Notes under the pieces: model-generated
What the model saw: the letters and a program-made list of their open reading frames with translations, nothing else
Told to the model about the DNA's origin: nothing
Database searches by the model: none
Program-made: the position numbers and the translations under genes
Shown: positions 1 to 5,120 of the stretch, one piece after another
Numbering within the stretch: position 1 is the stretch's first letter
Layout: each line of letters begins with the position of its first letter
Source: Bacilli bacterium
GTDB taxonomy: Bacteria > Bacillota_I > Bacilli_A > RFN20 > CAG-449
Reading direction: 5' to 3'
DNA: 8,116 nt
Assembly: GCA_900755065.1 (NCBI GenBank)
Contig: CAAEFC010000008.1
Span: 1-8,116, forward strand

Positions 1-2
1 CG

Positions 3-701
3 TTAAGCGATACTTCCGTTTGGAGCGTCAAATCCAGCACCGACCCGGATTGCACGAACAAGGGCGAAACCGTCTATACGTCCGTTTACGGCGATGTGAC
101 GGTCGAAAAAGAAGCCCTGAATCACGACTTCGGCGTCTGGCATACAGACATCGAACCGACGCTAACGGAAGAAGGGCTGGCCTATCGGACCTGCTCCCGT
201 TGCGACGAGGAAGAGACGAAAGCGATTCCGGCGTTAAGCGATGCTTCGGTCTGGACGAAAAACGAAGAGAATTCCGTGAATCCGACCGAAACGACGACCG
301 GCAGTTTCACGTTCGATTCGGACGAATTTGAAAGCGTGACGATCGAAGTACCGGCTTTGTCGGATACGGCGACGTGGTCGAAAGAATCCGTTGCTCCGAC
401 CTGCACCCTCGACGGGAAAGACACCTATACTTCCGTTTACGGCATGGTCGAAATCACGGTCGCTAAACTCAATCACGCCTATGGAAACTGGGAAATCGTC
501 GTCGAGCCGACGTTGAGCGAAGAAGGATCGGCGGAACGGATTTGCGCGAACGATCCAACGCACGTCGATCCGGTGACTTTGCCGGTGTTAAGCGATACGT
601 CGGTCTGGGAAGTCTACGATCACGTCGATGCGACGGATTCCTCCGACGGATATACCATTTACGATTCCGAATACGGTCAGGTTCGCGTGATCGAACCGGC
701 G
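3..701 (+). repeat. Array of six ~39-residue protein repeats (types a-b-a'-a-b-a)
   Basis: In-frame repeats begin at 3, 117, 234, 357, 468 and 588, giving units of 38, 39, 41, 37 and 40 residues plus a last unit of about 38. Type a units begin LSDTSVW or a close variant; two of them contain YTSVYG. Type b units begin LNHxYGxW or LNHxFGxW and contain EPTLxEEG followed by a Cys. All share an early Trp, a central P-T or nearby Thr/Cys, then Gly. The type b pattern resembles the H-x-Y/F-x-x-W, PT-x-x-x-x-G, C-x-x-C repeats common in Bacillota surface proteins. CxxC (CSRC) is intact in the first b unit and lost in the second. The array probably continues upstream of the window. Confidence 0.8.
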
Positions 702-3700
702 CCTTACGGACAATGGACGCTTCCGTCCGACGCGGAACTGGATTTCGGACAGGAAGTCACGCTGACGAAATACAGCCAGACCGGCGGGGAAAACCTGACG
801 GCAACGGTGACGACTCCGTCGGACAACATTCAGGCTTCGGACGTACTCGAAGGCGATTCTGCCGCGTATTCGTTGACGCAGGGTTCTTCGTATGCGTTCA
901 CCTATGATCCGGAAACGAAGACGTACACCTCGAACAACAAGGGAGTCAGCAGTTCGACGGCTACGATGACCTTTACCGCGAAGGTAAACGGCACTTTGAC
1001 GTTCACCGTATACTGTTCGGGTGAAACGAATTACGATTATTTCTATCAAAGCGGGAATTCCACGGAAAAAGTCGGCAGTACCGCCGGTGTGACCGAAGAG
1101 TATTCCATCGAAATGACGGCCGGAGAAAGCGTTACGCTGAATTATAAAAAGGATGGTAGCGGAGACAGAGGCGACGATTGTGCGATCGTCTCGCAACTGA
1201 GTTTCTCTTCGGTTTCCGACGTCAAGGATTTCGTCATTCTCGACTTCTCGTCGATGTGCGATGCGGTGATCGAACCGATGATCGTCAACCGCGGGGGAAG
1301 CGTTACGCTGAAAGGCGCCGAAAGAAGCGGCTACGTCTTTGAAGGCTGGTACGACAGCACCCTGAGCGTGCCTTACGGCGAGAAGGCCGCCTTCACGGAC
1401 GATTACACGGTTCTTTACGCCAAATGGACGAAAGGCTACACGGCAACCGTTCATTTCAACAACGGCGACGCAGACGAAGTCTATGTAACCCGTATCGGAG
1501 ACGAACTCGTTCTCGCGAATCCGACTTATCCGGGATATAAATTCGCGGGCTGGTTCACCAGCGCGGATTTCCAGACGGGAACCGAATTCGATCCGTCGGC
1601 ATACACTTCGGAAGATATCGATATTTACGCCAAATGGGAAGAAGCGCCGGCTTACACGGGCGTTTACCACATTTACGAAATCTGGTCGAGCGCCAATTGC
1701 TCTTCCCGATCCGACTTGACGATCGATGAAGAGGGAAATGTCTCCGGGCTTAAATCCGGAACAGTGGTCTCCTATGACCCGACGAGCGGAAAAATCCTCT
1801 ATGCGTCCGGATCGAGTACCTACATGATGTACTATAAGGACGGCGTCATCGCCGTTCCATACTCGGATTCCGCGACGACGTTCAACAGCGATCTGTATGT
1901 CGGCGTGAAGGAAACGGTTTCCAAAGCCGTGCAGTACAGTTTTACCGGCGACGGCAATATGTCCAACGGAACCAAACTCGCTACGCTGACGACGGCGGAA
2001 AAAGTCTACAACGTGATGATCAAAGGCGATGCGCTTTACACGAATCTCACGTTTACTTCCACGGACGGAACGCCATCCGATCTCAGCAAAACGACCTCGA
2101 TGGGAACCATCGTCGTCAAGAACGAAGAAGGCGAAACGCTCCTGGCCAAAGGCTATAACGGAAGCGCGTGGACGGATCTGGACGAAGTCTACGGCGTCTA
2201 CACCCGAGACGGCGTCAGCGTTACGCTGGACGGAATCGGCAATTACACCGATACGAACGGAAAATCCGGCGTGTATACGATCGGCGAAGGCGTGGTCTCG
2301 GTCTGGATCAGCCAGAACAACACGGTTACCGAGTATCTCGAATACGCCCTTAACGGCGAATCGTACACGGTGAGCAAGCCGGAAGTAACGATCACCTACG
2401 TGACCGGAGAAGGACATTCTGCTCTGGAAGCCGTGACGGTCAACAAGAACGTTCCGGTCACTCTTCCGGAACTGAGCGAGGAAAACTGGGTCTTCAACGG
2501 CTGGTTCCTCGACAGTCTCTACACCGAAGCGGTACCGGAAGATTTCGCTCCGGGCGCGGACGTTACCCTTTATGCGAAATTCTCCGAACCGGTCAGCCTG
2601 ACGATTCACTACAACAGCGACGCGTTGACCGACACTGTTCGGGTCTACTCCAAAGGGGATACGACGGACGTCGAGGATCCGACCCTTTCCTGGGAAGGAC
2701 ACCTCTTCGCGGGCTTCTACACTTCCGATAATTTTGCGGAAGGAACGGAATGGACGAATTCCGTCATCGAAACGGATCTCGCCATTTACGCCAAATGGGA
2801 AATCGCTCCGTCTTACGTGGGCACGACTTACGGCTTCACGCTGGAAGGCTCGACGACTTCGGGCGGAAAATCCTCGTGGCGGACTTCGCTGACCGCGACG
2901 GTCGACGAATCTTTGAGCGGAACGGGAACGGCATGGCCGTTAAACGGATCGTTCACGATTGAAAGAGACGCCACCGATGCAAGCAGATTGACCATCGTCA
3001 AAGGAAGTTCGACCTATCCGGCGTATTACGACGCCGACGAAAAAATCTGGGTCATTCTTTACAGCAATACGATGCCGATTATTCTTTCCGCGAACGGGGA
3101 AACCGGAAGTATTTCTACCGGCAACGTTTCCTCTTCTTACTGGAACGGCGGAAAGAATCGGGCGATCCGCTATACGGATCCGTCCGGAAAAGTGCACAAC
3201 ATTTACATCGATAACGGCACGGTTTACTTCGGCGTTCAGTTCGCCGACGGATTCCTGGACGACGTTACCGATCTGGACACGTTGTACAGTCAGCCGTCCG
3301 TGACGATCATCACTTCTTCCGGAGCCCAATTCTTCGTCTATTCTTCGTCCGGATTACAATCCGTCGAAGCCAAAGACGGATATGAAGGCACCTACACCGG
3401 AGGCGATCTGGGCGAAATCCGGATCGACGGACTGGGGGTCATCCAAACCGGAGACGAAGTCGGAAGTTACGCGTACAACGCGGAAACCCTCGTCTTTGAA
3501 GTCTATCTGGGAAATGCTTACTACGAAATCGCACTCGATGCGACGAGCAAAACGTACACCTCGGTGCAGCCGACGGTAACGCTGACCTTCGATGTTCCTT
3601 CTGAGGGAACGATCGCCACCGAAACTTCGGTGATCGTCAACAAGAACGTGGGCTATACCTTGCCGGAAGTTACGATCACCGATCCGCTTTACGAGTTCAA

Positions 3701-4502
3701 AGGGTGGTATTTCGACAACCTTTACACCGAAGCGGTTCCGGAAGAATACGTTCCGGACGCCGACGCGACGCTTTACGCGCGGATCGAGGAAGTCCCGCAG
3801 GGCTTGTCCAAAGGAACGGCTACGTTAATCGAACTGACTCCGGTCGAAGGCAAGAGCGGTTCTGAATTCACGATTGCCGGTGCGACGACCGATGAAGAGC
3901 ATCTGAACTACTACTTCAAACTCGTCGTAACCGAAACGGAGAATTACTACTTCAAATACGACGATCGGAGCCATATCGGGCATACCGGAAATATCGGAAC
4001 TTCCACCTATTACCAACGCTTCGTCTTTGAAAGCGAAGACGGCACGACGATCGGCACGGCGAAGAGTTTCAGCGACATGTACAACAACAATAAAATGACG
4101 TTGGAACCGGGCGTCTATTACATTCGGGCGAACTTCGCCGAGGGTTACACCTCCGGCGTGGCGACCAGTTGGGGCTCGTTCAGTTTCAGCGTCGCGACGA
4201 GCGATCACGACGATGTCGATACCGCAGTGGCGTTGACGATCGGAGAAAGTTACACGACGGCGATGATCGAACGCACCGACGCTTATCTGAAATTCGACGT
4301 TGTCGCCGGCAAAACCTACACGGTTTCCGGCAGCAAATCGCCGACGATCTATCTGGGCGATCCGTCCGTAAGCGGCACGGCGACCAACACCGCTATCAAA
4401 TGGTCGGCAGGCACGGCCACGATCACGGCGGAAGAAACGACGACGTACTATATTCAGACGATGTACGACGGAGTTACGTTCACCGTTACCGAGAGCGAAT
4501 AA
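3..4502 (+). CDS. Giant modular secreted/surface protein with Flg_new (InlB B-type) repeats, 5'-truncated by window edge
   Basis: Reading frame 3 is open from the first codon of the window to TAA at 4500-4502, giving 1499 codons without a start, so the gene begins upstream. The GTG at 96 is not a credible start because the repeat array already runs through it. Modules in order: six ~39-residue repeats (3-701); a beta-rich region (about 714-1226) whose end, with a KDGSGDRGDDC motif, resembles CUB/jelly-roll domains of bacterial surface proteins; five Flg_new repeats, each with GW or GF in the middle and mostly ending YAKW (1233-1427, 1437-1637, 2385-2582, 2592-2798, 3576-3785); two related beta-rich domains between them (1638-2384, 2799-3575); and two PPC-like domains (3798-4205, 4206-4499). 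Composition is rich in Thr, Ser, Tyr and acidic residues, with few Cys, as in extracellular proteins. No enzyme motif, LPXTG, SLH domain or C-terminal membrane segment is visible. The likely role is adhesion or binding at the cell surface. That role is inferred from module types only; ligand and anchoring mode are unknown. Confidence 0.9.
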   Translation, partial: LSDTSVWSVKSSTDPDCTNKGETVYTSVYGDVTVEKEALNHDFGVWHTDIEPTLTEEGLAYRTCSRCDEEETKAIPALSDASVWTKNEENSVNPTETTTGSFTFDSDEFESVTIEVPALSDTATWSKESVAPTCTLDGKDTYTSVYGMVEITVAKLNHAYGNWEIVVEPTLSEEGSAERICANDPTHVDPVTLPVLSDTSVWEVYDHVDATDSSDGYTIYDSEYGQVRVIEPAPYGQWTLPSDAELDFGQEVTLTKYSQTGGENLTATVTTPSDNIQASDVLEGDSAAYSLTQGSSYAFTYDPETKTYTSNNKGVSSSTATMTFTAKVNGTLTFTVYCSGETNYDYFYQSGNSTEKVGSTAGVTEEYSIEMTAGESVTLNYKKDGSGDRGDDCAIVSQLSFSSVSDVKDFVILDFSSMCDAVIEPMIVNRGGSVTLKGAERSGYVFEGWYDSTLSVPYGEKAAFTDDYTVLYAKWTKGYTATVHFNNGDADEVYVTRIGDELVLANPTYPGYKFAGWFTSADFQTGTEFDPSAYTSEDIDIYAKWEEAPAYTGVYHIYEIWSSANCSSRSDLTIDEEGNVSGLKSGTVVSYDPTSGKILYASGSSTYMMYYKDGVIAVPYSDSATTFNSDLYVGVKETVSKAVQYSFTGDGNMSNGTKLATLTTAEKVYNVMIKGDALYTNLTFTSTDGTPSDLSKTTSMGTIVVKNEEGETLLAKGYNGSAWTDLDEVYGVYTRDGVSVTLDGIGNYTDTNGKSGVYTIGEGVVSVWISQNNTVTEYLEYALNGESYTVSKPEVTITYVTGEGHSALEAVTVNKNVPVTLPELSEENWVFNGWFLDSLYTEAVPEDFAPGADVTLYAKFSEPVSLTIHYNSDALTDTVRVYSKGDTTDVEDPTLSWEGHLFAGFYTSDNFAEGTEWTNSVIETDLAIYAKWEIAPSYVGTTYGFTLEGSTTSGGKSSWRTSLTATVDESLSGTGTAWPLNGSFTIERDATDASRLTIVKGSSTYPAYYDADEKIWVILYSNTMPIILSANGETGSISTGNVSSSYWNGGKNRAIRYTDPSGKVHNIYIDNGTVYFGVQFADGFLDDVTDLDTLYSQPSVTIITSSGAQFFVYSSSGLQSVEAKDGYEGTYTGGDLGEIRIDGLGVIQTGDEVGSYAYNAETLVFEVYLGNAYYEIALDATSKTYTSVQPTVTLTFDVPSEGTIATETSVIVNKNVGYTLPEVTITDPLYEFKGWYFDNLYTEAVPEEYVPDADATLYARIEEVPQGLSKGTATLIELTPVEGKSGSEFTIAGATTDEEHLNYYFKLVVTETENYYFKYDDRSHIGHTGNIGTSTYYQRFVFESEDGTTIGTAKSFSDMYNNNKMTLEPGVYYIRANFAEGYTSGVATSWGSFSFSVATSDHDDVDTAVALTIGESYTTAMIERTDAYLKFDVVAGKTYTVSGSKSPTIYLGDPSVSGTATNTAIKWSAGTATITAEETTTYYIQTMYDGVTFTVTESE
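1233..3575 (+). repeat. Tandem duplication of a ~390-residue module (two Flg_new repeats plus one beta-rich domain)
   Basis: Copy 1 spans 1233-2384 (384 codons) and copy 2 spans 2385-3575 (397 codons). Each has two Flg_new repeats spaced about 205 bp apart, then a 747-777 bp beta-rich domain. Matching landmarks in the two copies of the long domain are GSSTY followed by YY, then a Y-x-G-x-Y block with DGxG, and a closing YT-x(3)-P-x-VT. A fifth Flg_new repeat (3576-3785) begins a third copy that was never completed or was lost. Repeats 3 and 5 are especially alike: both contain VIVNKNV or VTVNKNV, and LYTEAVPE is followed by LYA. This points to internal duplication by unequal exchange. The long domain itself is not recognised. 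Confidence 0.75.
3798..4499 (+). other. Two C-terminal PPC-like beta-sandwich domains of the surface protein
   Basis: This is a region within the large CDS. The second domain (4206-4499) shows the usual order of bacterial pre-peptidase C-terminal (PPC) domains: A-x-x-LTIGE, then a D-A-Y-L-K-F-D-V strand, then AGKTYTV, ending with a TTTYYIQ strand. The first (3798-4205) has a comparable YYFKL strand, an LEPGVYYIRA strand, and more insertions. PPC domains are generally non-catalytic C-terminal modules of secreted proteins. The protein stops directly after the last strand, so no sorting signal follows. The first domain is the less certain of the two. Confidence 0.5.
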
Positions 4503-4519
4503 AACGACGGAAAGAAACG

Positions 4520-4547
4520 ACGTCCGGGAGCAATCCCGGGCGTTTTT
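4520..4547 (+). terminator. Rho-independent terminator of the surface protein gene
   Basis: A 10-bp stem (ACGTCCGGGA, 4520-4529, with TCCCGGGCGT, 4534-4543, one T-G wobble) closes on a GCAA tetraloop and runs into five T residues (4543-4547). It starts 17 bases after the TAA at 4502. The GC-rich stem and T-tract make it a strong intrinsic terminator that separates the giant gene from the next one. Confidence 0.92.
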
Positions 4548-4644
4548 CTCTGCACGCGGAAATTCCATTATTTGCCAGTTGAAGAAACGGAATTCGTCAA
4601 ATCCTATTCATTGAGTTCAGAAACTCAGAAAGGAAAAAGAAAAA

Positions 4645-4833
4645 ATGAATTCCAACAGAAAAGTAACGTGCAGACCTTGCAAGGAAGAACACAACTGGGA
4701 AATCGAAACCCCGGACGGACAAGTTCTTTCCCACCACTACCAGACGAAGAGAGATTGCGTTTGCGCCGGTCGCGAACTGGCGGAAGAGTACGGATGCGAA
4801 CTCGACGTTCAGGACTATTACGACGAAGACTAA
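4645..4833 (+). CDS. Small 62-residue cysteine-containing protein, DUF2188-like
   Basis: ATG at 4645 follows a purine-rich Shine-Dalgarno (AGAAAGGA, 4627-4634) with a 10-base spacer; TAA is at 4831-4833. The protein has a W-E-I-E-T-P-D-G strand-turn (residues 18-25), then HHYQTKRDC, then an amphipathic helix with AGRELAEE (41-48), and an E-L-D-V-Q-D strand, ending in an acidic YYDED tail. The order of Trp strand, conserved Thr before a G-R-E-L-A helix, and a final strand resembles small DUF2188 proteins, whose function is unknown. Five cysteines (9, 12, 38, 40, 51) include CRPC and CVC; these could bind a metal or be redox-active, but CRPC is not the active site of any enzyme recognised here. 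There is no signal peptide or membrane segment, so it is probably cytoplasmic. A 6-bp hairpin (4612-4627) abuts the ribosome site. Terminators on both sides make it monocistronic. Upstream, only a weak promoter could be seen (TTGAAG at 4579; no good -10 at 17 bp). The DUF assignment is tentative. Confidence 0.8.
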   Translation: MNSNRKVTCRPCKEEHNWEIETPDGQVLSHHYQTKRDCVCAGRELAEEYGCELDVQDYYDED

Positions 4834-4851
4834 GCGAAAAGAAGCGGGAAG

Positions 4852-4880
4852 AAAAGAGCCGGAAAAACGCGGCTCTTTTT
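4852..4880 (+). terminator. Rho-independent terminator of the small gene
   Basis: A stem of up to 10 bp, AAAAGAGCCG (4852-4861) with CGGCTCTTTT (4870-4879), has an 8-base loop and ends in a run of five T residues (4876-4880). It lies 18 bases after the stop codon of the 62-residue gene. The A-rich left arm pairs with the T-tract, so it may also act, more weakly, in the opposite direction. Confidence 0.9.
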
Positions 4881-4929
4881 CCGTTTTCCGGAAGAAAGTC
4901 CGATTGATCTTCCTTTTTGGTGCGATCGG

Positions 4930-4954
4930 CGGAAAAGAATGAACCCCTTTTCCG
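4930..4954. repeat. 8-bp inverted repeat upstream of the ABC transporter promoter
   Basis: CGGAAAAG (4930-4937) and CTTTTCCG (4947-4954) are perfect inverted arms around a 9-base spacer. No T-run follows on either strand, so it is not an obvious terminator. It sits about 20 bp upstream of the -35 element at 4976 and could be a regulator site or chance. TTTTCCGGA also occurs at 4884-4892 and 4948-4956. Confidence 0.35.
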
Positions 4955-4975
4955 GATCCGTTCCGCGAAAATCTA

Positions 4976-5004
4976 TTGATTATTTTCTCTTCCGTGAATA
5001 CAAT
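4976..5004 (+). promoter_or_regulatory. Sigma-A-type promoter for the ABC transporter gene
   Basis: TTGATT (4976-4981) and TACAAT (4999-5004) are separated by exactly 17 bp and each differs from consensus at one or two positions. Transcription would start near 5011, leaving a leader of about 110 bases. That leader would contain the 5013-5024 palindrome and the phased GTTTAC repeats, so both would lie downstream of this start. This is the best core promoter in the region by sequence. Confidence 0.7.
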
Positions 5005-5012
5005 TGAGAATG

Positions 5013-5024
5013 TTCTTGCAAGAA
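5013..5024. promoter_or_regulatory. Perfect 12-bp palindrome at the predicted transcription start (operator candidate)
   Basis: TTCTTGCAAGAA is its own reverse complement. It begins 9 bp after the -10 element TACAAT, where bound protein would block RNA polymerase. Outer arms TGAGAA (5005-5010) and TTCTCA (5031-5036) add a second, off-centre layer of symmetry. A dimeric repressor site is the natural reading. An RNA hairpin is less likely because the core has no loop. The cognate regulator is not in the window. Confidence 0.45.
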
Positions 5025-5040
5025 AAGAATTTCTCAGAAA

Positions 5041-5079
5041 GTTTACTTGAAGTTTACCCTTTGTTTACGATTTATTTAC
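5041..5079 (+). promoter_or_regulatory. Four direct repeats of GTTTAC at an exact 11-bp period (response-regulator-type operator)
   Basis: GTTTAC occurs at 5041, 5052 and 5063, and ATTTAC at 5074, so each copy is displaced by exactly 11 bp, close to one helical turn. Direct repeats of 6 bp with 5-bp gaps are the known layout of OmpR/PhoB-family sites, for example the TTAACA-like boxes of Bacillus PhoP. The last repeat ends 11 bp before a -10-like TAAGAT, placing the array about 29 to 62 bases upstream of that putative start, where such activators bind. The repeats are seen directly; the regulator class is inferred. Confidence 0.65.
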
Positions 5080-5090
5080 TGAAAGAAAGG

Positions 5091-5096
5091 TAAGAT
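5091..5096 (+). promoter_or_regulatory. Second -10-like element (TAAGAT), possible activator-dependent promoter
   Basis: TAAGAT matches TATAAT at four of six positions. There is no acceptable -35 hexamer 16-18 bp upstream (CGATTT at 17 bp). Instead, the GTTTAC array occupies that area, which suits a promoter that depends on a bound activator. Transcription would start near 5103, giving a leader of under 20 bases that just holds the ribosome site. The stronger-looking promoter at 4976-5004 makes this element optional. Confidence 0.35.
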
Positions 5097-5107
5097 AGAG
5101 AAAATTC

Positions 5108-5113
5108 AGGAGG
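5108..5113 (+). promoter_or_regulatory. Ribosome binding site of the ABC transporter gene
   Basis: AGGAGG is a full anti-Shine-Dalgarno match, 7 bases before ATG at 5121. It fixes the start codon of the ABC transporter gene. Confidence 0.92.
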
Positions 5114-5120
5114 AAAGAGC

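Noticed and set aside
96..98. GTG at 96 as the start of the surface protein
   Set aside because: The same frame is open to the window edge and a complete repeat (beginning LSDTSVW at 3) precedes it. No Shine-Dalgarno site lies upstream of 96.
588..2702. A long open frame of 704 codons on the minus strand
   Set aside because: It lies entirely inside the giant surface gene, has no ribosome site, and its Arg/Val/Phe-rich product shows no domain. It arises because CpG-rich codons of the sense frame leave few stops on the opposite strand.
4579..4610. Promoter TTGAAG (4579) with TATTCA (4605) for the small gene
   Set aside because: The spacer is 20 bp, too long for a normal sigma-A promoter, and the 17-bp alternative (TCCTAT) matches poorly. 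It is not listed as a feature.
4572..4907. 111-codon plus-strand frame overlapping the small gene
   Set aside because: It runs across a terminator, has an Arg-rich low-quality product and no ribosome site. The 4645 frame has both a ribosome site and a folded-looking product.
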